Shown here piece after piece: positions 46,107 through 57,985 of a stretch of DNA of 64,000 bases; the stretch's first letter is position 1, and each line of letters opens with the position of its first letter. Source of the DNA: Dryocosmus kuriphilus (lineage: Eukaryota > Arthropoda > Insecta > Hymenoptera > Cynipidae); assembly GCA_038277395.1 (NCBI GenBank), contig CM076191.1, positions 175,754,552 to 175,818,551 on the forward strand, in the 5' to 3' direction. The position numbers were made by a program, and so were the translations under genes. Below the pieces are notes generated by a model, which saw nothing but the letters and a program-made list of their open reading frames with translations, was not told the origin of the DNA and did not search any database.

Positions 46107-46779
46107 TATTATATCTACAGAAGGAAAGTAGCACCCCCAAGCGAAACAAGGCACCTCTTTCAGAACAATGAATGTATTTTATAAATAGCTTTTAACTACT
46201 AAGGCTGTTTTACAAACAAGTAACTTTTTTATTAATATTCTGAATAAAATTAAATTATTCTGCTCAAAATGCTCCAAACATTTGCAGCAGAAGCTGTCAG
46301 GAGCTCAAAAATTAACATTTTGTTTATAGTTTTTCTACTTTTCTGTACTATTCAATTATTCTCTTATTATGTCAACTGTTTTATATTAAATATTTGTTGA
46401 ATAATATTTGTCATTATTTTACTTCAAATGAACGATATATTTGCATCAGAAACTTTAAGGAGCTCGAAAATTAATTTTTTGTTCATGAGAAGAGTTGTTT
46501 TTAAAATGAGAGTGATATTTCAACTTTTCTATACTTTTTCATTTTCTTACCGCTTCTAACGACTTTTTACGATTTTTAGGCAAAAGTAAAAATGTTATTA
46601 TCCATCATGTGAAAACACACGAATTTTTAAAGTTTGGGGGTGCATTAACAGCCCTGGGGGTATATTCCCCTTGTTAAACAAATTTGACAAAAATTCACCG
46701 TTTTTTTCACCAAATGGAAGCTTTTTTGGGGTGTCCCCTGAAATCTACGAAACTTTTTTTCATTTGGGCCACCCTAATA

Positions 46780-47526
46780 TATATATTTAAAGAGGAAGTT
46801 CCCCAATTTGGAGGCCATTTTGAATATAGGATTTGAAATTCGTTTCTCCTTAAAAAGTATCTTTGTCGACCGGTACCGCAGGCCTGCGGCGAGAGTAATT
46901 CGCGTGGGACAATTCCTTCAACTTGAGTGTAATTTTTGGTGCGAAAATCATCCCAAACTGCAGGGAGAGAGTTTATTAAGCAAAGCTCGCGTGACGGAAG
47001 CTGTGATCTGCGGGTCCATAATATTATGCTCCGGACATGCATATGCATATGCACAGGTATAAGTAAAGTACCCCATATATTTATATTCATATAGCGTATG
47101 TCGCTAAGCGAAATGTGCAACGGCGCCGACAAATTTCGTGAATTGGGGTGGCATCAGCATCTCAGGATGTAGTAATTACCTGACTCCCTGAGCTCCTTGC
47201 CACAGACGGATGAGCGGACGGACGGACGGACGGACGTACCACAGCCACGGAACGAATACGCCCCTTGCGTTACACATATGTTACAACCCCACACCCCAAT
47301 TTTTATTGCACGGAAGACGATCTTGTGGGAACTCGACGAAGTGTCTTTGTCTCCACGATTCTGGGCCTTGCTTATGCGTCAAGTGCATGTGGCCATGTGT
47401 CCATCAATTCGCGGTTTTTTTTTATCTCGTCTTGAAAGATAATGCTGGGATTTAAAAAAGTTTATGATTTTTATGATTATCATCATTTTCGGCATTATCA
47501 TCATTGAAGCGATTGGAATTGATTGG
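46780..47526. other. GC-richer unique stretch with (GGAC)n
   Basis: 46860-47420 is GC-richer than its surroundings and not visibly repeated elsewhere in the window. It has overlapping open frames without known motifs and a (GGAC)n run at 47215-47236. It may be a fragment of host non-coding sequence or an unrecognised element. Confidence 0.4.
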
Positions 47527-47570
47527 ATTTCTACTTTGAACTTATCAATTGAAAAGTTCAAAGTAGAAAT
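47527..47570. repeat. Perfect 17-bp hairpin
   Basis: ATTTCTACTTTGAACTT (47527-47543) pairs without mismatch with 47554-47570 across a 10-base loop. It is too short for a standard insect miRNA precursor and more likely a structural element. Confidence 0.8.
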
Positions 47571-48453
47571 GGAAACTTCAAGAGTTATTAAATTTTGAAA
47601 TCTAAGCGTTAAATATTATTTTACTCCAAATCGGAGCACTTTAAAATTTTAAAAATATATTTGTTAGTTCAAGAAAAAAAAATCATTTTAATATTAAGCC
47701 ATTCCGTGCTTCCTAACAGGAAAGTAAATATTTGATATCGTTTTTATTTTTAATATCTGCAACTAAAGAAACTTTACTCCCCCCAAATCCACTTTCTTAT
47801 TTCATTTGGAAATATTTTTTTGACCAAAAAATAATTGAATGAAAAATGTGTTTCCAATAATAGCTAAATTTCAAAGAATAAAAGAATGTCGATTATTATT
47901 TCATTTTTAATGAATTTAAAATTATCTACGATTATTTAATAGAAAATTATTAACAAAATTGTTGAAAAAGTGGTACGTACAAAAAATAAAATGAGTGAAA
48001 ATGAATTTCAATGTCAATAAGAAAAATTTTTTAAATTAAAGATATTAAAATCTTTGAAAATTAGACAATATTGCAAAATGTTGCATTTAAAATTCTTTTG
48101 AAAAGCTTTTATTAAAACAAAATTATGACACCTAGCACCATGAATTTTTGACTTTTTTAAATGGTAGACGTTTTGAAACAAATACTCTTCAATTTTTAAG
48201 TAGCTTAGGTATACTTTTTATTCTAAAAATTCTTTAGTATTGAAGATTTCCAATTACAGCAATAATATAAGCGGAAAAAATTTGCCCACTTATGAGGCAA
48301 ATATATAAAATTGTTACGTGACATCTTTACTCTTTTATGGAAAGATGTCGTTCTTTTTAATTGATCCAATTATTAATTGTTTAATAGATAATTACTTTTA
48401 GCGATTCAGGTCTGTATTTAATGAAAAGACAACTAGAGCATATCTTAAATTAT

Positions 48454-48496
48454 GGCAAACGTTTCGACCTCGGATAAGGGTCCTTTTCATTGCCAA
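48454..48496 (-). ncRNA. Hammerhead-like motif, left arm of hairpin element
   Basis: On the minus strand: TTGGCA, a degraded core ATGAAAAG (expected CTGANGAG), good stem II GACC...GGTC, GAAAC, a GTT triplet and TGCC pairing with GGCA as stem I. The damaged core should make it inactive. Confidence 0.45.
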
Positions 48497-48552
48497 GTTA
48501 CGCATTAATATGTAATTTTAAGTACAACTTGTATATATATATATATATATAC

Positions 48553-48595
48553 TTGGCACTGAGGAGGACCCCTATCCGATTTCGAAATGTTTGCC
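48553..48595 (+). ncRNA. Hammerhead-like motif, right arm of hairpin element
   Basis: TTGGCA, consensus core CTGAGGAG, degraded stem II (GACC opposite TTTC), GAAA, TGTT and TGCC as the closing stem I strand. Complementary damage to the left arm: the core is kept but stem II is weak. Confidence 0.45.
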
Positions 48596-48889
48596 ATAAT
48601 TTAAGGTATGTTCTAATTATCTTTTCATTAAATATAAACCCTAATTGCCAAATGCAATTATCTATTAAACAAATATATAAACCTTTTTGAGACGAAAAAT
48701 TATTCTTCTAAACATGTTTTGTTCACACCTCGCATAGTTTCGCCGGAAAATAGAATCCTTAATTTTTAATAACATTTTTCACGTTTAGAACAAAAACTAT
48801 ATGTGCTGTAAAAAAAGTATAAAGAAGATTTGTAAATCTTTTTGAAATAAATAACTTTGCATCTAAAGATTCTTTTTGTATCAAAACTT

Positions 48890-49440
48890 TTTTTCAAAAT
48901 TTGTATAAAAAATTTTAATATTAAAGTTAACGTCACTAGAAAAGTTCTGCAAAAAATACCTCTGCGTGTTTTGTGATATCTTGCTGTGTTTACCAGAAAA
49001 GTGTGAAAATTCAATTTTCGAGGGAAAAAAATTCTCCTGGCCTCAAAAATGGTTTAGTCCACGTAAAAATGACAAAATTTCTTCCTTGTGTATGCAGAAA
49101 CTTTTAAAAAATGTTTCCAAAAATAAAAAAGGTGGGATTTTCCAGAAAATCTTCATTATTTTTTTCAACAAATTTTTAAATCGTGAAAAGAAGATTTTCG
49201 GAAGACCCATTTTTAAATTATTTTTTAAAAATATTTTAAAAAGTTTTTGCTCATATAAGAAAGGCATCTTATCATTTTTATGCGGCTAAACCATTTTTGA
49301 GTCCAGGAGAACTATTTTTCCTCCGTAAATAGAATTTTCTCGTAAACATTGCAAGCTATCACAAAAGACAAAGAGGTATTTTTTGCAGAACTTTTCTAGT
49401 GCCGCTAACTTTAACATCAACATTTTATTGTATATTTTCT
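48890..49440. mobile_element. Foldback element
   Basis: Inverted repeat centred near 49170. Outer part CTAGAAAAGTTCTGCAAAAAATACCTCT (about 48935-48962) is mirrored near 49369-49398, and TTCTCCTGGCCTCAAAAATGG (about 49031) mirrors near 49290-49312. There is no coding content. Confidence 0.65.
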
Positions 49441-52309
49441 TCTTTTCGAGAAAAATGTGAGAACTCAGTTTTTATGAGAAAAAAAATTCTCCTGGCCACA
49501 AAAATAGTATAGCCTGCATAAAACTTACAGAGTATCTTTCTCATGTAAGAACAAATTATTTTAACAATCGACAAAAAATATAACTATGAGTTTTTTGAGA
49601 AAATAAACTTTTTATGTTTTTAGAAAAAAAACCGCCATTTTGTTTGAACTTTTTAATTTTTTGTCGGATTTTAAAGGAAGAAGATAAACACTAGAATCTG
49701 GAAGCAAAACAGAAATGTCTCTATTTTGTCAAAAGTTATGTAGGTTTTTCGAAAAAATGCGTTTTTTCGAAAAACCCACTTCAAAATTAAAATACTCATA
49801 GCTTCGTATACAAATTTTTTTAGCAAATCGAAAAAATACGTAGCAGCTAATTCTCTCTCTAAAACAACATATTTCTTTACTAACAGATTCTGCGACTTGA
49901 AGTGTCCTGCCTGATTTGAAATGGATTCGGTCCATATTTTATTTTCTGGAAAGTTCCATTTTTTACGAATTAAAATTTCTTTATTTTTTCGTTTCTTCGT
50001 TTCAAAAAACTAAATAGAAATTTTTGACATTAGAAGTATTTAATAAATTAGATTGCTTGAAATTTTCAAATGGTAAAGAGACATTTCGATTTTTCGGTAA
50101 AAGCCGCGAAAAATTGTGACAAATGTAAATATGAAAAAACGATAGGTGAAATTGTAAATATTTTTATAAAGTTTTATTTTATAATTATATCAGTTTTTAC
50201 GTTTAAGTCCACTTGTATGAACGATCAATATTAAATACGATTATTATTGTTTTATTATTTGTTGTTTGTAGAAGTTTGTTACACTATCTGACGCTTAAAG
50301 AGATCCAAGACTCACGCCAGCATCTGTTTGTGGGTTCGATTCCCACCTCACACGTTGTATGGTCACATAGAAAATTCTGATTCATCTACTGCTAACTTGA
50401 AATAATAATAATTTAGTAATTAAAAAAGTTAAACAATTTTTTTAAAAACCTTTTCGGCTTGGTATATTAAAAAAAAATATCAAAAAACGGAGAAAAAGAT
50501 TTGAGAGAAGATTAATGAACAGAAGAAAAAAGTAAACAGAATGAGGTTGGTAGAAAGGGACAAAGGGTCTACAGGGGTTAGTCAAAGAGAAAGATAGAGG
50601 AAGGAGGATAGAGAGGCTTTTCTTAACCGGATAACCCCAAAATGAAGGGGTTCCCCGACGTAAATGGTAGATTAAGTGAGTCTCCGGTACCGCCTCGAAA
50701 AGGATCTTCTAATTCAATTAGGATCTTGGAGATGATGATAGAAAATCACTAGGTTAGATCACATTGTTTAAAATGCCCTCGTTCTGCCTCTCTTTTGCTA
50801 CCTACGCGTGCACTTCCGGAAACACAAGAATCATCATTATCTAAACTCCAAACAGAGAAAAAAATATGTTAAAATCGAAGTTAAAAAGAACTTAGAAAGC
50901 AATCAACGAATTGCAGCTGTCATAATAATTCGTTAATATTAACTACAAAAAATTAGAAAATATAATTACTAGCTATTAAAAATCCACTGTTTTAAAATTT
51001 AAAAGGTAATAATTTCCCACTTATAAGAATGGTAGGGTTTAAACTACCTATAATTTTTTGACCGCCATTCTTACGTTCTTGCGTAACATTTTTAAAATTG
51101 TTAGAATTTACAATTTAGAGACCCTCAGAATTAAAAATTTCAAGTTCAAGTCTTTAAACTTAAAAGCTTAATAATTTTAAATCTAACTATTCAAAATTAA
51201 ACAATTTCAAATTTTAAACATTTTAAAATCATGACGAAAAAGAAACCAATTACAGAATTGTCAAATTTTGAAGAACAATACGTAGTAAGGCTTCAAAAAT
51301 TAAATATTTTAAATAAATGATCCATTATTCCTTTTGATGGGAAAACAATTATTCAGATCAATTTATTAGTTAAGTTTAGAAAAAAGTGGTTTAAATAAAA
51401 TGTAAGAATGAGGAGGAAGAGATAGTTCCAAATGAATGTAAGGGTCTGCAACATAAAAAGGGAAGAACCAAAAAAAGTCGAAAAAATGTAAAAAAATATT
51501 CTAAATTTCTCCTTCATTGAAGTTCTTATTTCTGATATGTAAAATAGCTATAAATCATTTTATTTGTCTCAGAGGCTACTTAAGCCTTTATTCTCGAAAT
51601 CGAGCATTTTTCAGGCATGCAGCGTTTATTATATCTGATTACCGGTTTGTCCAAAGGAAGAAGCCGAGAGAGATAGAGAGCAAAAGAAAAAAGGGATACG
51701 ACGTGGGACCATCGATTGCTTTCGTTGCCACCGGAAATTCAGATACCTGTAATTTTCACCAAAACTTTCGCTAAAACTCTTGGCTCTAGGCGTTCGTGGA
51801 CGCATCCGGTGGCTTTTGCACAAAACTGAATTTTTGGTGCACTGCGTACACATTAGACCCCTCATTTTCATAAAATATTTTAGCGTGAAAAAATGTCTCT
51901 AATTCGATTCTAAAAGTGAGTGAATTCATTCTCTATTGCAGCCAATCAGCTGAAGAATTTGAACCATTGCCCAGAAGCTAGATAGATACAATCTTTCTCG
52001 ACAGGATTATTAGAGGGTTGATGGCTTCCTTAGATTCTTTCGAGTTAACTCTATTTTTCTTTAATTTTTTTTCATGGATTTGAGAATTTAGAAATGTTTA
52101 GATGATTCTTAGAATGACTAATTCTTTGTTCATTATTTTGATGTTTTTATGTTTTCAGAATTGAAGAAAGAGTCCGAAGATAAATTTTGAATTTGAAGAC
52201 ACTTTAATTTCAAAATAATCATAATTTGGAAAATTTATATCATAACAGGTTTGAAAAAACCCAAATCAAACAAAATTCACCCGTAGGCAATTCTAATACC
52301 AAAGAATCT
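49441..52309. other. AT-rich DNA, no gene recognised
   Basis: Contains a partial direct copy of the preceding foldback arm (TTCTCCTGGCCACAAAAATAG near 49488) and a tRNA-like T arm at 50330. GC-richer patches at 50550-50830 and 51600-51870 carry no recognisable gene. Confidence 0.5.
50330..50346 (+). pseudogene. tRNA-derived T arm
   Basis: GTGGG TTCGATT CCCAC forms a perfect T stem-loop with a canonical B box (GGTTCGATTCC). Upstream 50290-50329 does not form a clear D or anticodon arm, so this is a tRNA or SINE fragment. Confidence 0.5.
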
Positions 52310-52324
52310 TAAATACGAAAAAGT

Positions 52325-53650
52325 CTAAATTTCACGACCCTGAAGTTTGCTATAGATATGGATTTGAGATTTACACCAAAAATTACACCAAAAATTGCAG
52401 CAAAACTAAGATTCCGGTCGAAAACCCAAAGACACCGTTGGATTCGTCTCCAAAATGCCCAGGGGGAACTTTTTTGTTTTGTTTTTTTTAACAATTTTTT
52501 AAACAATTGCAGCATTTTTTATTTTTTCACCAAAAATTTCGGGCAAACTAAAAGTCCGATTGAAAAACCGAAAACAGCTTTGGATTCGTCTCCAAAATGC
52601 CCAGAGGTGACTTTTTTCTTTTTTTTTAAACAATTTTTTAAACAAATAAATTGTTAATAACAAATTTTTTTCATTTTTTACAACGATTTATACGATAATG
52701 CAAACTTTCGATTCTATATCATACTCGGTGGGTCACTTAGGGGACATGATAAGATTGTTATCAATACGTTTTTGTCACTTTGCAACTTCGGAACAGAAAC
52801 TTTTTTGCCCACCGAGTATGATATAGCATCGAAAGTTTGCATTAGTATACAAATTGTTGTAAAAAATCACAAAAATTGTTATTAACAATTTATTTATTAA
52901 AAAATTGTTTTAAAGAAGAAGTCCATCCAGGAAATTTCGGAGTTGAATTCAATGGTGTTTTCGGGTTTTCGATCGGACTCTTAGTGTGCCCGGAATTTTT
53001 GGTGGAACTCTAAAAAACGCTGCAATTTTGTTTAAAAAATTGTTGTAAATAAAAAAAAAAATTCATCCTGGTCATTTTGGAGACAAATACAACGGTGTTT
53101 TCGGTTTTTCGATCGGACTCTTAGTTTTGCTCGAATTTTTAGTAGAAATCTCAAATCCATATCTAGCCTCATGTATGGGTGTGTCTTCGCTTAGAGGACA
53201 TGATAAGATTGTTATCAATACGTTTTTGTCACTTTGCAACTTCGGAACAGAAACTTTTTTACTCACCGAGTATAATATAGAATCGAAAGCTTGCATTATT
53301 GTATAAATTGTTGTAATAAATGAAAAAAAATTGTTATTAACAATTTATTTGTTTGAAAAATTGTTTTAAAAAAACAAAAAAGCCACCTCTGGGCATTTTG
53401 GAGACGAATCCAAAGCTGTTTTCGCTTTTTCAATCGGACTTTTAGTTTGCCCGGAATTTTTGGTGAAACAATAAAAAACGCTGCAATTGTTTAAAAAATT
53501 GTTTAAAAAAAAACAAAAAAGCCCCCTCTGGGCATTTTGGAGACGAATCCAACGGTGTTTTTGGTTTTTCGATCGGACTCTTAGTTTTGCTGCAATTTTT
53601 GGTGTAAATCTCAAATCCATATCTATAGCAAACTTCAGGGTCGTTAAATT
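52325..53650. mobile_element. Foldback element with duplicated internal modules
   Basis: The ends ACCCTGAAGTTTGCTATAGA (52338) and the complement ending at 53633 are inverted copies. Each arm has two near-identical modules with TCCAAAATGCCCAG and AATTGTTTAAA. A block GACATGATAAGATTGTTATC...CAACTTCGGAACAGAAAC occurs twice in direct orientation (about 52743-52800 and 53197-53254), so the centre was duplicated. It is non-coding. Confidence 0.75.
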
Positions 53651-55305
53651 TCTCGAGTAAAAAGAAAGTCCCATTGAGATGCCGGGTAAAGTCCCACTAA
53701 AGTATTGAGTATGAGACAAATCAGTACTTTAGTACCAACTTTTCTTAAAATTATTTAAAAGTCCTTATAGGAAAAAAAGCACAAGAAAAGTTCCATTTCT
53801 TTTTTTTTTTCAAAATTTTTACAAGTTCACATGGGATTTATGTCCCAAAAAAGTACTATTTATGTATGACTAAAGTACCAAACAAGTTTAAAACATGTCT
53901 GTTTCAGGAGGACTTTTTTAGGACAAAAGCATCGGAAAAATCCGACTTCATATACAAAAAATATTTGCAAGTCCTATTTAATTTTTTGGACAAAAGTACA
54001 AGAAAGGTTCAATTTAACTTTATTCAAAGTTTTTTCAAGTTCTGATTGGTTTTATCTCCAAAAAAAGTACTGTTGAAATGGCATTAATATAACAACAAAT
54101 TTTAAAAAATGTTCCTGTTTCAGGAAGACTTTTTTAGGACAAAAGTAACGGAAAAGCCCAACTTCATTTTTTAAAAGAATTTTGCAAGTCCTATTTAATT
54201 TTTGGGACAGAAGTATATGAAAACATAAATTTCTTTTTTTTTCATCAAATTTTTGCAAGTGCTCATGAGGTGTAAGTTCCAAAAAAGTAATTTTAATTAA
54301 TTTTGATGACAAAAATACAAGAAAAGTTCCATTTCCTTTTTTAAAAAATGTGTGCAAGTTCTCATGGGATTTATGTGCACGAAAAGTTCTGTTGAAATAG
54401 GACTAATATTTCTTTTTCATAAGAGGTTTTCAGGACATAAATACCATGAGCACTTGTAGAAGTTTTGAAAAAATGAAATGTAATTTTTATTGTAATTTTG
54501 TCCCAACGATTAATTATGACTTCCAAAAATATTTCTAAAAACGAAGCGGGACTTTTTTGGTACTTTTGACCAAAAAAAGTGCTCCTGAAACAGAAAATAT
54601 TTCGAACTTTGTTGGTAGTTTAGTCATATTTCAGGAGGACCTTTTTACAACATGAATGTCATGAACACTTGTAAGAAAGTTTAATAATATAAAATGGTAC
54701 TTTCCTAGTGCTTTTGTCCCGGAAATTAATTAGACTTTAACAGGATGCTTTATGCACATAAATCCCATGAGCACTTGTAAACATTTTTAAAAAAAATCAA
54801 ATGGAACTTTTATCCTAAAAAAGTCCTCTTGAAACAGGATATGTCTTAAACTTTTGTCCGTACTCTAGTCTTATTTTAAAAGTCCTTTCTTGGTTCATAA
54901 ATTCCATGAGTATTTGTGAAAATTTTCAAAATAAAAAGGGACCTTTCTAGTACTTTTGTCTCAAAAATGAAATACATGTAAAAATTTCAACAATAAAAAA
55001 AGTTAAGTGGGATTTTTCCGCTAATTTTGTCCTAAAAAAGTCCTCCCCTCCTGAAACAGGGCATGTTTTAATTTTTTTTGGTATTTTAGTCCTACTTAAA
55101 CAGTACTTTTCTGGGACATAAATCCCATGTGCACTTGTAAACATTTTTGGAAAAAAGGAAATGGAACTTTTCTTGTACTTTTGTGCCTATAAAGATTTAA
55201 AAATTTTTTTTAAAAGTTGGTACTTAACTACTGATTTTTCTCATATCCAGTACTTTAGTGGGACTTTATCCGGCATCCCAATGGAACTTTTTCTTACTCG
55301 AGTTA
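53650..55305. mobile_element. Inverted-repeat element with tandem internal modules
   Basis: ~90-bp terminal inverted repeats starting CTCGAGTAA (about 53652 and, complement, 55304), with ATGCCGG, AAGTCCCACTAAAGTA and ATCAGTA. The interior is built from many diverged modules containing AAGTACTTTT, GGGACATAAATCCCATG and GCACTTGTAAAA in both orientations. It has no open frame of note. It abuts the preceding foldback directly. Confidence 0.75.
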
Positions 55306-55907
55306 AAATTAATCACGATGAATATAAAAAATAGAAGGCTCGAAACAGTAATTTGAATTTGAGTAACCTCCCAATTTTAAAATGCAATCAATAAAAGTTT
55401 CAATCTTCAGAAATTTTCAAATTTTAATGGAGAACAAAAATTAACAAATTTGACCCGATGCGGTTAACTTTGACTCCCCTCCTGAAACAGAGCATGTTTT
55501 AATATTTTTTGGTATTTTAGTCCTACTTAAACAGTACTTTTCTGGGACATAAATCCCATGTGCACTTGTCAACATTTTGAAAAAAAGGAAATAGAACTTT
55601 TCTTGTACCTTTGTGTCTATAAAGATTTAAAAATTTTTTTTGAAAAGTTGGTACTTAACTACCGATTTTTCTCATACCCAGTACTTTAGCGGGACTTTAT
55701 CCGGCATGCCAATGGAACTTTTTTTTACTCGGGTTAAAAGTAATCACGACGAATATAAAAAATAGAAGGCTCAAAACAGTAATCTAAATTTGAATAACCT
55801 CCCAATTTTCAAATGCAATCAATAAAAGTTTCAATCTTCAGAGATTTTCAAATTTTAATGGAGAAGAAAAATTAAAAAATTTGACCCAATGCGGTTAACT
55901 TTGATCC
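55046..55907 (+). repeat. 431-bp local tandem duplication
   Basis: Bases ~55046-55476 are repeated at ~55477-55907, offset 431 bp, with scattered differences. The unit joins the right end of the inverted-repeat element to its right flank, so the duplication happened after that insertion and is not part of transposition. Confidence 0.9.
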
Positions 55908-56108
55908 TGTTTACTGCATCGAATTCGGAATCAAGAAATTGAAGCTCCCGTCGTGTCGTTCAGATCAGTTTCCGGCTGACAATATTGAGAGTAAAATTGC
56001 TTTAGAGTGCATTAAGATTGCTTTGGAAGTATAATGATGATTGTTCAGAATAATTTCGAAACTTCTTTGTCTGTCACGCCATTCGTGGTGCATCCCTCCA
56101 ATCAGTCT

Positions 56109-57635
56109 CTACCTGAACAGGTAAATTTACCTCACACCTCTTCTTGCATCTTAATAATAATGAATTCTTAAAATACAAATACCACAATAATCAATTACAT
56201 AACTTCAACAAACACCTCACTAGCCAAACAGGACTTGCCCTTTAGACCAATTATCTCTCTAATCAATAGCCCTACTTATATGCTAGCCAAATATTTATAT
56301 GAAGATTTAAAACTAGGCATTAACATTCCTAAATCTCATATAGATAATAGCTTCCAATTAAAAGAAAAACTTAAAAACGTTCATTATGATCAAGACCATA
56401 TATTTTTATCTCTAGACGTCAGCTCGTTATTTACGAATATCACATGTAACTTAGTATTAGAGAGCCTTGATAAAAGAACACTACAAATTCAAAATAATTG
56501 TAAACTACCGTTTGACGTTGTAAGAGAGGTTACAAAATTCTTATTTGAAAATACGTTCTTTTCCTTTAATAACGAATTTTTTCAACAAATTAAGGGCTCG
56601 CCGATGGGCTCTCCGATCTCACCGTTGTTTGCGGACATCGTAATGGATAATTTGGAAACGGAATGTTTATCCAATTTAAAAGAAAAAAATTGCATACCAT
56701 TATTTTTATTATCGTTATGTAGACGATACGATCTTATGTATAAAAAAGAAAGACTTAAATTTGGTTATAAATACTTTTAATAGCTATGATGAAAATTTAA
56801 AATTTACCCACGAAATTGAAATAAACAATCAAATTAACTTTTTGGACATCACATTAATTAAAAATAACAATAAAATTATGACACATTGGTTTCAAAAACC
56901 TACATCTTCAAATAGAATAATGAACTTTCATTCCCATCATTCATTACAACAAAAAAAAAGAACATTGTATATAATTTAGTCGACAGAGCGATAAAATTAT
57001 CCAACTATCGCTTCCACGAAAAAAATTTGAAAATTGTGAAACAATTATTATATGACAATGGATATCCGAACCAATTTATCACTAGAAATATCAAAAATCG
57101 GGTAAATAAAATCAAATACAATAGTAAATCAAATAATAATGATAATATGAATAAACAAACAATAGGCAATATTGCATTGCCATTTACACATAATTATTAT
57201 AATTTATCATCTGTTTTGAAAAAATACTCTATATCAACAGTTCCAAAAATGAAAAAGACTTTAAATTCTGTGATAAAATTGGGGAAGGATAACACTAATA
57301 AATTTGAAAAAACTAACGTTGTGTATAGATTTAATTGCAAAAACTGTCCAGCTGTTTATACTGGTGGAACAAAAAGAGCATTAAAAATACGCATGAATGA
57401 ACATATTACCAAAAAAAATTTAGAAAACGTAAACACACATCAAGAAACTCTAAAGCATGAGTTTGATTGGAAAAATGTTCAAATTCTACACATAGAAGCT
57501 AACTATAAAAAAAGACTAATTTCCGAAATAATTAACATAAAACTAAGCAAAAACAGTATTAATAAGAAAGAAGATATTCACTCGCTAAATACAGCTTATT
57601 TCCCGGCATTAAGAGCATTAAAATTCAAAAATTAG
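56109..57635 (+). pseudogene. Penelope-like retroelement, frameshifted
   Basis: Reverse transcriptase joined to a GIY-YIG endonuclease, as in endonuclease-positive Penelope-like elements. Segments: 56190-56710 (PFRPIIS, NSPTYMLAKYL, ILSLDVSSLFTNI-like motif A, KGSPMGSPISPLFADIVM motif B); a one-base shift near 56700-56712; motif C YRYVDDT in the next frame; thumb region FLDITLI and HWFQKPT up to about 56948; another shift in an A9 run; then 56950-57635 with a Cys pair CKNCPAVYTGGTKR, RMNEHI and a C-terminal end. The GIY-YIG signature is degraded (VVYRF...YTGG). The N terminus is truncated or too diverged to place. It is not functional. Confidence 0.88.
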
Positions 57636-57926
57636 AAAAACAATGTATGTCTGTATACGAGCTTGTCATATATGTTTAGTGTACGTGTGATTGCTACAGC
57701 TGTGATTATAAATACTTGTCTTCAAATGTTATATTTTCATACGACGTTATACTGTTGACTCGGCATGATGGAGCCTACAAAAAATTCTACATTAAACTTT
57801 TAACTCTCGACACGTTAGCAATATAGTTAACAATCAAACTAGGTAAATATCCTTTTTAATAATTTTAAGAACACGTTGTTTTTTAATTAAAAAATTGTAT
57901 TTACTGGTGTAACTATGTGAAATAAA

Positions 57927-57983
57927 TCTTTTAGCCTGATGAGACCAGCGCACCAATGCTGGCGAAACGTCGTTTTCTAAAGA
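57927..57983 (+). ncRNA. Hammerhead ribozyme motif after the Penelope-like element
   Basis: All expected parts are present: stem I strand TCTTT...AGC, core CTGATGAG (57936-57943), stem II CCAGC...GCTGG with an 8-base loop, GAAAC (57964-57968), GTC cleavage triplet (57969-57971), and stem I return strand GTT...AAAGA. Stem III is absent, matching the small variants known from Penelope-like elements that cleave as dimers. It lies about 290 bp after the endonuclease stop codon, where the element's terminal repeat is expected. This is the best-preserved hammerhead motif in the window. Confidence 0.75.
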
Positions 57984-57985
57984 AA

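Larger units (their letters stand above)
42322..46777. mobile_element. Inverted-repeat element with TTAGGGTGG ends, carrying two insertions
   Basis: The terminal inverted repeats begin TTAGGGTGGTCCAAATAAA (left) and TTAGGGTGGCCCAAATGAA (right, complement) and remain alignable for about 80-350 bp (GGGGACACCCC, AAGCTTCCATT, GGTGAAAAAA). TA flanks both sides (42320-42321, 46778-46779). Inside are a nested foldback element (42700-44200) and mariner copy 2. Several ~300-bp modules with GAGCTC and an AATTTTTTTGTT block recur in both orientations. No transposase of its own was seen; the superfamily is unknown. Confidence 0.72.
48378..48685. mobile_element. Hairpin element with two hammerhead-like motifs
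   Basis: An inverted repeat with ~145-bp arms around a (TA)n core (48532-48551). Arm landmarks: TTAATAGATAATT, TTTAATGAAAAGA, TTAAATTATGGCAAAC, GGGTCCT and TTGGCA. Each arm holds a hammerhead-like motif in opposite orientation. There is no coding capacity. The structure resembles the head-to-head ends of a Penelope-like retroelement with its body lost. Confidence 0.7.

Noticed and set aside
53366..53719. 117-codon minus-strand frame and similar frames at 52309-52657
   Set aside because: They arise in the mirrored arms of a foldback element and consist of translated repeat modules without known motif.
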